Assembly (NCBI GenBank): GCA_009746045.1
Contig: RPFO01000114.1
Coordinates: 675,719 to 739,718 of the forward strand
DNA: 64,000 nucleotides
Direction: 5' to 3'
Origin: Mesostigma viride
Lineage: Eukaryota > Streptophyta > Mesostigmatophyceae > Mesostigmatales > Mesostigmataceae
Of the stretch, positions 20,909-33,707 are shown one piece after another. Positions within the stretch are counted from its first letter, which is position 1, and every line of letters starts with the position of its first letter. The notes below the pieces were generated by a model. The model had not been told where the DNA came from and searched no databases. It was given only the letters and a program-made list of their open reading frames with translations. Position numbers and translations under genes: made by a program.

Positions 20909-21687
20909 TGTAACGACTAAAAATGATCATCAACATCATCCACAGTCCAATATGAAAGATCTTTTACCTGGGTTGCTTTCCTGAGTTGCAGAACTTCAAG
21001 TATCCGAGCAACGTTGAGATGGAAATTCCACAGCACGTGATTTAGGGAATCACAACCCCTTGTAGACACAAAGACAAGCTCGTGTATAGACGACCTCTGT
21101 GGAACTGAAGGACGTCTATAGCCAAGGGGCTCTTATGGATTGGACAACAAAGACAAGCTTTATTATACCATGGTGAATCAAAACCAACGTAGCAACAATG
21201 GCGACCCCACGTCCTTGATATCGACGTGCTTGTCGAGCTTGCTCCAACCTTAGCCTGAAGAGAACCAATCAGAACCATGGAATCCTATACAAGATCTTCG
21301 TATCCATCCTAGTCACACAAAACAGAACAACACCACACACAGCCTGGCAGAATCTTTCCATGAGATCCTAAATCTGTCGTGAGCACTGAAGTCCCAAAGG
21401 AGCATTTAAGACTCAATAGTACCAACTAACAAACTACAACCCCACGTGGATCAGGCCACGACCAATGAGGGCTCCAATCAGTAGTACCAACCAACAAACT
21501 ACAACCCTACGTGGATCAGGCCACGACCAATGAGGGTTCCTATCAGTTGGTTGACAAAGTATTAGCTCCAAGTACCGTCGTCTTAGAAACCTCATAACTT
21601 TCTCAATACTGATCCAAAAGTCCTCGAATAAAGCCAAACATTCACAAAACAAAGGATGTAACAACAAAGTCATTTTTGCTTGTTACA
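20909..21687 (-). repeat. 5' LTR of the retrotransposon (779 bp)
   Basis: Near-identical partner of 12223-13002; it would contain the element's promoter. Differences are about eight substitutions and three single-base indels. Confidence 0.95.
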
Positions 21688-21692
21688 GTTCG
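21688..21692. repeat. 5-bp target site duplication, right
   Basis: gttcg, identical to 12218-12222. The host sequence here is itself palindromic (gttcgttagcctaacgaac). Confidence 0.9.
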
Positions 21693-22045
21693 TTAGCCTA
21701 ACGAACGGCCGGCCAGTTTCATTTGTTAGTTCCGGTACCCGCCATATTGAGATGCCGACCACTAACTGAATGAGTCGGTCAGGGAGCGGCTGGGCTGGCG
21801 GCCGCCGGGCCGCTCGCTCACCGCGGCCGCCGACTGCTCACTGATCTCGATCCACTCGTGAACTGAGTAGGCTGGCCCGGCCGGCCTGGCACTGCCGGCC
21901 GGGCCGGCCGGGCCGGGCCGCACCAGCTGCCGGCCGGCTGGCAGCTCGAGTCACTACACGACTGAATAGCCGGTTTCAGTTCACTGCTCAATAGTATACT
22001 TTGGCTGAGGCGTCAGTCAACAGTCGGGTGTTGGTGCATACATGC

Positions 22046-22069
22046 CGTATTTCGGCATGCCGAAATACG
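22046..22069. repeat. Perfect 24-bp palindrome
   Basis: Starts cgtatttcggca and continues as the exact reverse complement of those 12 bases, with no spacer. Function unknown. Confidence 0.95.
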
Positions 22070-22357
22070 ACGAGAGGCAAAGGCCTGAAGCCTGATAGCA
22101 GGGCCCCTCGTCCGTCACGGTCGAGCCAGCCTGGAGTGCCTTGCACGGGGTCACTGTCGGTCATGTGAGGCCGGAGCTGGCTGCGCCGGCCACATGATGA
22201 TTCCGTCTGTAAACTGACGAAGGCAGCCGGATCCAGGTGGATGACCTGGCCCGGACGGATCCGCCGGTAAATGACGAAAGAAATGCTCCGATCTCGTGCT
22301 CATCATGGTTAAGTACAGCATGGTAATTTCAATTAGGCCGGGCTATTAGGCTCTGAC

Positions 22358-22641
22358 TATAAAGACCCCGGATCCCAGCGGTTGCTTTTGGCCGTCCTGT
22401 CTGAGAGCACAGCACCAACTCAACCATGAAGGGCACCGATCTGTGCCGTGATCTCAGTCGCGCGCACGGACCAAGTGGATATGGATGTGGGCCCTGCCGG
22501 GGGGCTTATAAGGTTGGCCAACCCGGGGTAGGCACCTCCTATCACAGGGACCCCTCGTCCGCTCGCAAACCGCTGGCCGCCTTGCATGCGCCCCGCAAGC
22601 TGACGCGGTGCGGCCCGGACCTGTGTGTCACAATAGCTTGA
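22358..22641 (+). other. TATA-like box with a 71-codon ORF, unrecognised
   Basis: tataaag at 22358 lies 68 bp before an ATG at 22426 that opens 71 codons (MKGTDLCRDLSRAHG). I recognise no domain. It could be a small gene or a remnant of the repeat family whose tail lies at 22776. Confidence 0.25.
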
Positions 22642-22775
22642 GGATGTAGGGCTCGAGGTACTACCGGCTTGCTCCACGCCCACATGATTGACAAGGAGAA
22701 GCGGGCTGCCATGTGCACGACAGGCACCTCCCTGATCAAGGATCCATGATTAAGGGTAAAATGACCCTGTTGTCT

Positions 22776-22925
22776 CCCCTCGGCCCCCCATTTCTAGCCA
22801 GGGTAGAAGTCCTCAGGTAGAGGTTATTGCCCCTGAGGACGGCTGCTACACTTCCGCATCGGCTGCTAGTCCTATAGAAGATAGAGCTGCTCAGATGAGG
22901 ATTATATCCCCATCTAGCTAGTGCA
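22776..22925 (+). repeat. Dispersed coding-like tail, copy 1 (frameshifted)
   Basis: About 75-80% identical to 63855-63997. It keeps the acceptor-like ctagccag|ggtagaagtcc, a GRSPQVEVIAPED stretch and, in another frame, the terminal codons DEDYIPI-stop. The frame is broken, so this is a decayed copy. Confidence 0.65.
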
Positions 22926-23759
22926 GCGCAATGTTATGTTGGGGCATGATGCAGATGATCTTTGTTTTCAACCCTTGTGTAGGTAGTAGTATTCTATCAA
23001 GGAGACAACCAGCGCAGGCCAGAAATCGGGAGGTAGTAGTATATTCTATAATGAGATTAGCATAGTACTTCCATGGCATGCGCTCTGCGCATTACCAAGA
23101 ACAGTAACTTGGCAGCCTCATCGTACATGGCCACATCGCACAAAGAAAGAAAGGCTGTTTATTCGGCACTTCACAGTAGCAACAGCTTAGAACAACAGAC
23201 AGTACTTGAGGTAGCTACCTGACGGCGGGCACTTGAGGCAACTACTGGCTGAGAATTCATTCGCCTCCTGGTGTCCTAGTAGTCGGTCTCATATCGTAGA
23301 GGAAGACGCGAGTTTTGGCGCCTGTTGCGCCCCGGGGTAGCAATTAGATAGAGCTTTTCCCGCTCTTCTGACCGATGCCGTTGACTCCGTTGAATTTGGA
23401 CAAGTATGGAGGAACTGAAGTTAGAGGGCCCTGATCGGGACGGCCGGTGGGCGCCACTTTGCCCGCTGGTACTATAGTACTCTCATCATGGGGCCCCGAG
23501 TGGCACCACCTGTGGCCGGCTGGTGGCGCGGCCCTGGGCCGGCCCAGGCAGCAAGGCTGGCACCTCAGCCCAGTGTCCGTACAGCTGAATGCCAGGCCAT
23601 CCATCATTTTTCTGTAGAATGAGGTTCCCAAACCCAAGCGGGGTCACCGTCGTGAAGCGTCGCATACCTGAACTCCTAACTTTCGCATACCTGCACTCCT
23701 AACTTCGCAGACCTGTACAAACCCCCAAGGTTCTGCAAGGCGACCACTCCATCAGCCAC

Positions 23760-24825
23760 CTAGCCAACCGACGTCGGCAGCAAGTGCCTCACGGCGCCAT
23801 CCCTCAGCTCCTTGAACGAGAGGCCCTCGCCGGGCCGCTTCCCCGCCGCCGTGTGGAGCGCTGCCAGCAGCTTGTCCAGCTGGCTGACCTCCCCGGGCGA
23901 CAGGGTCCCTGCCTCGGCCCCCAGGACCCTGCGCGCGAACGCCAGCAGGTCCGCATGGGACAGCATACCGTCCCCCGTCACATCCATATCCCGGAACATG
24001 CCCAGCGCCCACTCGTGCCGCGACTTGATGATGGAGGCCAGCTGGCCGCAAAGCCCCGACTGGACGTCCCCCTCGTTGGCCTCTCCCCTCCGCCTCTCGC
24101 CCTGCACGTTCTGCTGTGGCGTGGCTGTGCGGGCATTTATTCCCGTGTCTGCAGGGCTTCCGCCCACGTGCGCCCAAGCCGGCTTGCGGGAACCTGCAGG
24201 GTGGGCAATCCCCAGACTGTCGCGGATGCCCTCGCCGCTGTCATCGCCACCGCCCAGGGGATCGTCTTTTGAGGCTCTCCCGCGAGGCGCGGGGGATGAT
24301 GCCCCTTGTCGTGGCCGCCCTGGGGGGGCCGACGGAGTCTTCCCGGCCCTGGTGCGGCCCTCATCATCGGCGCTCATGCCACCTGACATCAGTCGGTCGG
24401 CTCGCATCGCTTCCATGCCCGCCCTGCCTGCCCTGGCCTTGGCTTTTCCAGCACCTGCGCTCGAACTTGCCCCAACCCCCCTCGCAATGACGTCATGATC
24501 GTCACCGTTGAGCAGCGCGAGCGCCCTCCGTTTGATCTCCTGAACGGCCAGCGCCAGCTCTTGGAACGTGATGCTGGCGGAACTGCCTTGAAAAGGCACA
24601 CCCCCGGCCGTGGCTCTGTCCTGGCCCGTGCCTCCTGGAAGCGGCATCCCCTGTCCTGCCCACCCAGGGGCCCCCGCGGACATCAAGTAGGCGAGCAGGG
24701 CATCGCCAGCTGGCGCCGCCTGGGGGGAATCCCTGGGGAAGACGAGGCGCACGAGGGCGAGAACGCCCTCTGGTGGTAGCCTCCCCACATGTGGCTTGTC
24801 GATCTGGTAGAAGAGGTCCACCAGC
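23760..24825 (-). CDS. EF-hand gene, last exon
   Basis: 355 codons ending at TAG 23762-23760. It starts after acceptor CCAACCAG with one base completing an Arg codon. It contains a degenerate EF module, a Gly/Ala/Arg-rich linker, then the near-canonical loop DVTGDGMLSHAD and a half hand GLSFKELRDG. Confidence 0.82.
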
Positions 24826-27800
24826 CTGGTTGGCAAGGGGTTGGGTTGTGCAGGGGTTGGGTATGCGCGGCGACCGGTGAGAAAGGAGGGCACAAGAAAA
24901 AGAATTCAATTGAAAGAGCGCTTGGAGGAAAACAAGAGCAGGCATCCATCAATTACTTGCGCATGTGATTTTGTTAGGAGGGCGTGACGCTATCAGGGTT
25001 GTGAAGCTGTTGTGTCTGTAGGACACAGGTGCGCCGAGCACATATAAAGAATGAAATCCTCTTCAAGTGCTGGAAGGGCCCCCTATGCGAAGATACGTGT
25101 GCTAATATGCAAGAAGCCGTAACTAGGCAAAAAAGTTGAACGCTGGACCGGGCTCGTTCGGGAGATATCAGGGTCGCAAGAAGCGCCGGCAGATCTTTCC
25201 TGCAAATAATGACAGCACAACCAGAGAGTATTCTGGGTGGTAGCACAACCAGAGAGTATTCTGGCTGACAGCACAACAAGAGAGTATTCTGGGTGATAGC
25301 ACAACCAGAGAGTATTCTGGGTGACAGCACAACCAGAGTATTCTGGGTGACAGCACAACCAGAGAGTATTCTGGGTGATAGCACAACCAGAGAGTATTCT
25401 GGGTGACAGCACAACCAGAGTATTCTGGGTGACAGCACAACCAGAGAGTATTCTGGGTGGTAGCACAACCAGAGAGTATTCTGGGTGATAGCACAACCAG
25501 AGAGTATTCTGGGTGATAGCACAACCAGAGAGTATTCTGGGTGATAGCACAACCAGAGAGTATTCTGGGTGATAGCACAACCAGAGAGTATTCTGGGTGA
25601 CAGCACAACAAGAGAGTATTCTGGGTGGTAGCACAACCAGAGTATTCTGGGTGGTAGCACAACCAGAGAGTATTCTGGGTGACAGCACAACCAGAGAGTA
25701 TTCTGGGTGACAGCACAACAAGAGAGTATTCTGGGTGGTAGCACAACCAGAGTATTCTGGGTGGTAGCACAACCAGAGAGTATTCTGGGTGACAGCACAA
25801 CAAGAGAGTATTCTGGGTGACAGCACAACCAGAGAGTATTCTGGGTGATAGCACAACCAGAGAGTATTCTGGGTGACAGCACAACAAGAGAGTATTCTGG
25901 GTGATAGCACAACCAGAGAGTATTCTGGGTGGTAGCACAACCAGAGAGTATTCTGGGTGACAGCACAACCAGAGAGTATTCTGGGTGATAGCACAACCAG
26001 AGAGTATTCTGGGTGGTAGCACAACCAGAGAGTATTCTGGGTGGTAGCACAACAAGAGAGTATTCTGGGTGGTAGCACAACCAGAGAGTATTCTGGGTGA
26101 CAGCACAACAAGAGAGTATTCTGGTTGACAGCACAACCAGAGAGTATTCTGGGTGATAGCACAACCAGAGAGTATTCTGGGTGGTAGCACAACCAGAGAG
26201 TATTCTGGGTGACAGCACAACCAGAGAGTATTCTGGGTGATAGCACAACCAGAGAGTATTCTGGGTGGTAGCACAACCAGAGAGTATTCTGGGTGGTAGC
26301 ACAACAAGAGAGTATTCTGGGTGGTAGCACAACCAGAGAGTATTCTGGGTGACAGCACAACAAGAGAGTATTCTGGGTGACAGCACAACCAGAGAGTATT
26401 CTGGGTGATAGCACAACCAGAGAGTATTCTGGGTGGTAGCACAACCAGAGTATTCTGGGTGACAGCACAACCAGAGAGTATTCTGGGTGACAGCACAACA
26501 AGAGTATTCTGGGTGACAGCACAACCAGAGAGTATTCTGGGTGACAGCACAACCAGAGAGTATTCTGGGTGATAGCACAACCAGAGAGTATTCTGGGTGA
26601 CAGCACAACAAGAGAGTATTCTGGGTGGTAGCACAACCAGAGTATTCTGGGTGGTAGCACAACCAGAGAGTATTCTGGGTGACAGCACAACCAGAGAGTA
26701 TTCTGGGTGACAGCACAACAAGAGAGTATTCTGGGTGACAGCACAACCAGAGAGTATTCTGGGTGATAGCACAACCAGAGTATTCTGGGTGACAGCACAA
26801 CCAGAGTATTCTGGGTGACAGCACAACAAGAGAGTATTCTGGGTGGTAGCACAACCAGAGTATTCTGGGTGACAGCACAACAAGAGAGTATTCTGGGTGG
26901 TAGCACAACCAGAGAGTATTCTGGGTGACAGCACAACAAGAGAGTATTCTGGGTTAGAGCACAACAAGAGAGTATTCTGGGTGACAGCACAACCAGAGAG
27001 TATTCTGGGTGACAGCACAACCAGAGTATTCTGGGTGACAGCACAACCAGAGAGTATTCTGGGTGACAGCACAACAAGAGAGTATTCTGGGTGATAGCAC
27101 AACCAGAGAGTATTCTGGGTGACAGCACAACCAGAGAGTATTCTGGGTGACAGCACAACAAGAGAGTATTCTGGGTGGTAGCACAACCAGAGAGTATTCT
27201 GGGTGACAGCACAACCAGAGAGTATTCTGGGTGGTAGCACAACAAGAGGGTATTCTGGGTGACAGCACAACCAGAGAGTATTCTGGGTGACAGCACAACC
27301 AGAGAGTATTCTGGGTGACAGCACAACCAGAGAGTATTCTGGGTGACAGCACAACCATAGTATTCTGGGTGACAGCACAACCAGAGAGTATTCTGGGTGA
27401 CAGCACAACAAGAGAGTATTCTGGGTGGTAGCACAACCAGAGAGTATTCTGGGTGATAGCACAACCAGAGTATTCTGGGTGATAGGCTTCTGATCCACAG
27501 GTCAAGTTGTGGCCTGTGCTTACTAATACAACGCAAGGGGCAGGCTTGGCGCTGCAATGGCAGTCCCTTGTTGCTGGTTGAAAAAAAGGGAGCAAACAGG
27601 GCCCCTTTTTTAGGTAAGGGGAAGAGTAGTATGTCCAGTCCAGTCCAGTCCAGTCCAGTCCAGTCCAGTCCAGTCCAGTCCAGTCCAGTCCAGTCCAGTC
27701 CAGTCCAGTCCAGTCCAGTCCAGTCCAGTCCAGTCCAGTCCAGTCCAGTCCAGTCCAGTCCAGTCCAGTCCAGTCCAGTCCAGTCCAGCCCAGCCCAGCC

Positions 27801-30800
27801 CAGCCCAGTCCAGTCCAGTCCACCAGTCCAGTCCAGTCCAGTCCAGTCCAGTCCAGTCCAGTCCAGTCCAGTCCAGTCCAGTCCAGTCCAGTCCAGTCCA
27901 GTCCAGTCCAGTCCAGTCCAGTCCAGTCCAGTCCAGTCCAGTCCAGTCCAGTCCAGTCCAGTCCAGTCCAGTCCAGTCCAGTCCAGTCCAGTCCAGTCCA
28001 GTCCAGTCCAGTCCAGTCCAGCCCAGCCCAGCCCAGCCCAGCCCAGCCCAGCCCAGCCCAGCCCAGCCCAGCCCAGCCCAGCCCAGCCCAGCCCAGCCCA
28101 GCCCAGCCCAGCCCAGCCCAGCCCAGCCCAGCCCAGCCCAGCCCAGCCCAGCCCAGCCCAGCCCAGCCCAGCCCAGCCCAGCCCAGCCCAGCCCAGCCCA
28201 CCAGTTCAGTCCAGTCCAGTCCAGTCCAGTCCAGTCCAGCCCAGCCCAGCCCAGTCCAGCCCAGCCCAGCCCAGTCCAGTCCAGTCCAGCCCAGCCCAGC
28301 CCAGCCCAGCCCAGCCCAGCCCAGCCCAGCCCAGCCCAGCCCAGCCCAGCCCAGCCCAGCCCAGCCCAGCCCAGTCCACCAGTCCAGTCCAGTCCCGTCC
28401 AGTCCAGCCCAGCCCAGCCCAGCCCAGCCCAGTCCACCAGTCCAGTCCAGTCCCGTCCAGTCCAGCCCAGCCCAGCCCAGCCCAGCCCAGCCCAGCCCAA
28501 CCCACCAGTCCAGTCCAGTCCAGTCCAGTCCAGTCCAGTCCAGTCCAGTCCAGTCCAGTCCAGTCCAGTCCAGTCCAGTCCAGTCCAGTCCAGTCCAGTC
28601 CAGTCCAGTCCAGTCCAGTCCAGTCCAGTCCAGTCCAGTCCAGTCCAGTCCAGTCCAGTCCAGTCCAGTCCAGTCCAGCCCAGCCCAGCCCAGTCCAGTC
28701 CAGTCCAGTCCAGTCCAGTCCAGTCCAGTCCTTTTACATGATATGAACGACTACAAAAGTCTTCTTATCTAATAAACATGACTATCACTCAGAGTCCTTG
28801 TTTGGTTGTCAAATCGCACTTTGTTCGTTTTCAACTTTGCTTGCTTGTCCTACTGGTCTCGTGTACTTGGTCGCTTTAGTGCCTCTACGGAGCTTGGGTG
28901 GCTGCGGGGTCAAGTGTAGCCTTAAAACTCCTAAAAGCTCCTAAAAGCTCTTAAAAGCTCCTGAAAGCTCCTAAAAGCTCCTAAAAGCTCCGAAAAGCTC
29001 TTAAAAGCTCCTAAAAGCTCCTAAAAGCTCCTAAAAGCTCCTAAAAGCTCCTAAAAGCTCCTAAAAGCTCCTAAAAGCTCCTAAAAGCTCCTGAAAGCTC
29101 CTAAAAACTCATTAAAATGATAAACAAGTGGAACCAAAAAAGGATACACTCTCACACCCCCAACCATTTCCACGGTAATCCCACGCACCTGATTCGGTTC
29201 CGGGTCAGATAGCCCGCCAGCGCCTCCCCGAACGCAAACAAGCCGGCCTCCACCTCCCGCGGCAACTCGCCACCCACCCCCTTGGCAAACCCACGGCCGC
29301 CCGCATCGCCGTCCCGACCAGGGGCCCAGTCACCGCCTTGCCAGCTGGCCCTACGGGCACCCCCATCTCCGGCCTCGGAAAACATGTCGCCAGCCATGGA
29401 CGCATGCAATGAGTGTCCCATCGGCGCGCCGGTGCCCTGATGCAGGGACAGCCTGTCAGGAAGGCTGGCACGCATCCCCACGCCGTGCGGCTGCGTGAAG
29501 AAACCAGCTCCCCCAGAGGTGGCTAACGTGGCGTCGCCAGAAGATCCCCCACTTCTCCGTGCGTCCATTGTAAAGTTACTGTTATTGCCTTGCGAAGCGA
29601 TACCAACAGGGACATCCTTAGTCGACCTCAACTCCTCCTCCGCCCGCCGCTGCATGCGCTCGTGCCAGCTGGCGAACGGGCGCTGATGTGGCGACCCGAG
29701 AGCAACGCTTGGGCCGCCCCTCAAGCCCACGGGCGACGCGCTGACCGCTGGCGCCTCCAGGCTGGAACGGGGGCTGAAAAGCTGGCGCATGGCACGACCC
29801 TCCTTGGCCCGCGCGCGGGCTGACTCCTGGCCCTGCCCATAGGCCTCCCTCCTACCGCTGCTGCCGTCACCAGCAGCAGTGGCCTGGCTTGCATGGTGGG
29901 CGATAGGGGCCGCGGCCGGCTGGGGGAACCCGTAGCCTGCATTGTCCGCCCACCCGACATCGCCATCCATGACACCCTTGTCATGCAGGTCACTGCCAGG
30001 CATCGCGGGGGGTTGACTGCCAATACGTCCCGCTCCCCTGCCCATCAATTTACCCCTGGAACCCGGGCTATGTGTGCTGCTGCTTGATGATGCACGCTCA
30101 TGCCTGCCACTCACTCTTCGCAGACTGCCATCAGCGCTTCCCCTCGACCCGCCCCCCGCCGACCCCAACCCCCCCGGCCCCAGCAGCAGCCCCTCCAGTG
30201 CGCGGCACAGTGACGGATGCTGGTCCACCAGCGCCACGAGCGCCCGGTGCTGGGGGGACGGCAACGATGCGGCGCCAGCATTACCGCCAGCTTGAGCATC
30301 ACCCAAGCTGCCAGCGCTACTGCCAGCATGCCTGCCAGCATAAGCATATGTGGCCGAAGGACTGCCGGGGATGACACCACTGGAGGGTCGGGGCGAGGAC
30401 AGGTTGCGTACGGTGGACGACAACAAGGGCCGTGAGTTCATGCCCCCTGCGCTCGTGCCCCCCTCATCCTCACCTGCTGCCGCCGTGGGCGAGTCCTGCG
30501 CCTCGTGGACTCTTCTGCCAAACGCCACAAAAGCCCGCGGGCTACCCCTGGGCGACCCTGGCCGCCCGTCTTTGACGGGAGACGTGGGCCGCGCGCTGTT
30601 GGTCGGAGAGGCAGGTAATCGCGGGCCCTTGAGGGGGGATGTGTTCCGCCCCCCTCTAGAAGGTGATCGCGACCGGTACGCTGTCAACGCTCCCCCCTTG
30701 GATAGTCCACGCCCGCCCAGGGATATCCGGTCCTGGGATCCCTCTGCCTCCATCGACCGTTGGTCGGTCCCTGGGCTGAACGACCCATCCGGTCCCGTGT

Positions 30801-32915
30801 CTGCCAGCATCGCCAACTGGAGGAACTCGGGGTAGCTGATGCGCAGGGGGGGGCCATCGTTGTCGCCGTCGTCCTCACCCGCGCGATGCGCCCCTGCATG
30901 TTTGCCTTTGTAGCGAGACTCCTCTCTCCCTGATCGGTGCCACCCCCCCCCCCCCCCCCGATCCCATGCAGAGCCGTCCCTTCCCCCCTCTCCATGCGGT
31001 GCAAATGCTCGCCATCCAGCCTCCTCTCCATCCCGATCCCAACCACCGCCATGGAGCACAGGAAGAAGGACACGAGGGAGGGCACGTGGCCCGCGTGTGG
31101 GCCGGGCACCAGCCGCACCAGCAGTCGGGCCGCCTCCCAGGGACCCAGCGCGCCGGCGTCCATCACGTCCAGCGCGTGGAACGCGGCCCAAGCGGCGCCA
31201 GGATCCTCCCCAATGACGCGCGCCAGCGTCTCCAGGCGCGCAAACAGCGCCCGCTTGGCGGCGGCCACAATCGCATGTTGGGGGCTTGAGGCGCTCGCGC
31301 TGTGCTTGGTGCCGGTATTGTGCTTGATGCTGCCGTTGGCGGAGCCAGCGTCGTGGATGGGGCCGCCAGTGCGGGAGCCAGCAGGACTGCGACTGGCATT
31401 CACGCTGGGGCCTTGAGATGCGCCACCGTGCTGGCTACCATTGGCTAGCTGACTGTGTGGGGCTTTATGTGCACCGCGGTGTCGGCCCGCAGGATTACTC
31501 GCTGGCGACGCCAGCCAGGGCTCCGCCAGAATCAGCGCCGCGGCCGCAAGGTGTCCGAGCGCGGCGCCAAATTCCCCGGCCGTGAAGGGCTCGGACCCTG
31601 GGTGAGAGCCATCGTGCGCGGTGGCCCCCATCTCCATCCATTCGCGGTCGCCAGAAGTGTCCCCCCGTGCCAACAGGACGGCCACCAAGTGGACCAATGT
31701 CGCGTGCACCGGGCGGGGGCGCAAGGGATGAGATAAAACGGCGGATCGGTCATGAAATAAAGAGGCTCTACCAACCCATTCGGTTCCCCCCTGCCCGCCC
31801 CCTGCCCATTCCTCAGGGCCATGCCCAAAATTGTGATCCCTGCCAAAGTGGCCATCAAAGCGGCTCCCCCCCTTGGTTTCAAGACCGCTCCCCGACCACC
31901 CCCATGGGTCATCCCCCCCCTGCGCCCCACGCGTGCCATGCCCTAAGCCTGGCTCCCCCTCTCGCCCGCCACCATGCTGAGAAACGTCACCCCGCCCGGC
32001 CCCGTACCGGCCATTCTGGGGAACATCATGGCCTGCGGGATCAGTGACGGGTGCCAGAAGGCGTGAGAGCACCCGCAACGCCACCCGCTCGCCCAGCCGC
32101 CACCACGGCTCGTGACTCTCATCCGAGACCGCGAGTCCTTGGGTGGCATTTGCCAGCTTCATCCCTCGTGCTTCCTCTAGCTTCCTCCGCCGCCTCCTCC
32201 TCAGCGCCTCAGACCGTTGCGCGCGCGCGTCGCCGGCTGCCTCCTCGTCGATCATCTTCTGGGCATCGCGCGGAGTCAGACGCTGATACGCCTGGTTTGC
32301 CAGCAATAACACGAGTGCAAACAGGCACGCAGGGGGGTACCCTCCCGCTGCCGACCCCATTGCAAGGCCCACGACCCCAGCCACCCCGCCCCCTTGCCCG
32401 TCCTTGACAACGCCCCCGTTTGCACCGCGCCAACTCCCTTCCACCCAGGGTCCCTGGGCGGACCACCCACCACCACCGCCACCGCCACCACCACCACCAT
32501 CATCACCGCCACCATCCCAGTCGTCCTCGCCGTCCTCCCTCGTCATCGGTCGGACAGGTGTCGCAAGCTCAAGCACCCACGGCTGCGCGCCCTGATCAGG
32601 GAACCCGTCCCTCGCCCTAAAACCGACAACCGCCCCTGGCGACAGGAAACTATCGCCCCTCCCCCCTAGTGGCGGCTGCACGTCCCCACCTCCCGAACGG
32701 CCACCCCCACCCCCGCTGTAGCTTTTCCCACCCTCTCCTGTTTCCTCAGTGAGGGCCATGCCCCCCTCGTCCCGCCACTGCACCGCCCGCCACCAGGGAT
32801 CGCTCCAGGGCCCATCCAGTGCGCGGGATCTCTTGCTACTGATGCTGTCACTGCTATCGTCATCGCTGCTGGAGCCACCACTGCTGCCGCTGCCGCCGCT
32901 GCTGCTGCTGCTACC

Positions 32916-32967
<52 letters not shown>

Positions 32968-33647
32968 CCATCACAGCTGCTGCCACGGTCGGAGTACGGA
33001 CGCGCACCACCCTGGAGGGCCACCCTGGCGGCAGGCTCCCCCTCCCGCGAACCACGCTGGTACCCACCATCCTCACCGTCAAGTTGTCCCTCCTCCCCCT
33101 CGTTGTGCCCTTCCCCCTTATTGTCAGCCTTGAACTTTTCCTTATGTCCTTTCTCGTTCTTCTCGCTCTTCTCCTTCTTCTCCTTCTTCTCCGTCTTCTC
33201 CTTCTTCTCCTTCTTCTCCTTCTTCTCCTTCTTCTCCTTCTTCTCCTTCTTCTCCTTCTTCTCTCTCTTCTCCTTCTTCTCCTTCTTCTCCTTCTTCTCC
33301 TTCTTCTTCTTCTTCTTCTTCTTCTCCTTCTCCTTCTCCTTCTCCTTCTCCTTCTCCTTCTCCTTCTCCTTCTCCTTCTCCTTCTCCTTCTCCTTCTCCT
33401 TCTCCTTCTCCTTCTCTTTCTCTTTCTTCTCCTTTCCCATCGAATCAGCGCCGCACTCGTCCCCGGATGCATCCGACCCACCTGACCCCGTATTCCCATC
33501 ACCCACCTTCCCTTCCTTCCCCTTCCCGTCCTTCCCCTCCCCTTCCTTCCCCTCCCCTTTCTTCCCCTTCTTTCTTCCCCTTACTGCATCTCCATGGCTT
33601 CTGCCTGCCTCATCCTCGCGGCCATCACGGCTGCCACTGTGACTGTC

Positions 33648-33707
<60 letters not shown>

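Larger units (their letters stand above)
12223..21687 (-). mobile_element. Complete Ty3/gypsy chromovirus-type LTR retrotransposon
   Basis: The element has two LTRs with tg...ca ends, a target duplication, a primer-binding site, a polypurine tract and the domain order gag, protease, RT, RNase H, integrase, chromodomain, all on the minus strand. That order and the chromodomain place it in the Ty3/gypsy chromovirus group. The LTRs differ at about 11 positions, so the insertion is fairly recent. Even so, coding is broken by single-base frameshifts in gag, after protease, before RT, between RNase H and integrase, and in the last ORF, so this copy is probably not autonomous unless the indels are assembly errors. 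It sits between genes and interrupts none recognised here. Confidence 0.96.
21693..23759. other. Gene-poor region between the retrotransposon and the EF-hand gene
   Basis: Contains a GC-rich ccgg-rich block (21780-21950), a perfect palindrome (22046-22069), a TATA-like site with a short ORF (22358-22641), a dispersed-tail copy (22776-22925) and a dispersed 30-bp motif at 23002. 23340-23759 is the 3' flank of the EF-hand gene; no gene is recognised there. Confidence 0.55.
24826..29188 (-). other. 4.36-kb repeat-filled intron of the EF-hand gene
   Basis: Donor ATCAG|GTGCGT at 29188, acceptor CAACCAG at 24826, phase 2 on both sides. Three unrelated tandem arrays make up over 80% of it. 24970-25200 and 27485-27630 are the only stretches without repeats; no exon is seen there. 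Confidence 0.78.

Noticed and set aside
24974-27557. Minus-strand ORFs of 640-820 codons rich in Cys, Tyr and Leu
   Set aside because: They are produced by the 28/26-bp array, whose unit has no stop in any minus frame. All three frames are open at once, which no real gene shows, and the array lies in an intron with confirmed phase.
27568-28746. Pro/Gln/Ser-rich plus-strand and Trp/Gly-rich minus-strand ORFs of about 300-410 codons
   Set aside because: Pure products of the CCAGT/CCAGC pentanucleotide array; no start context or unique sequence supports them.
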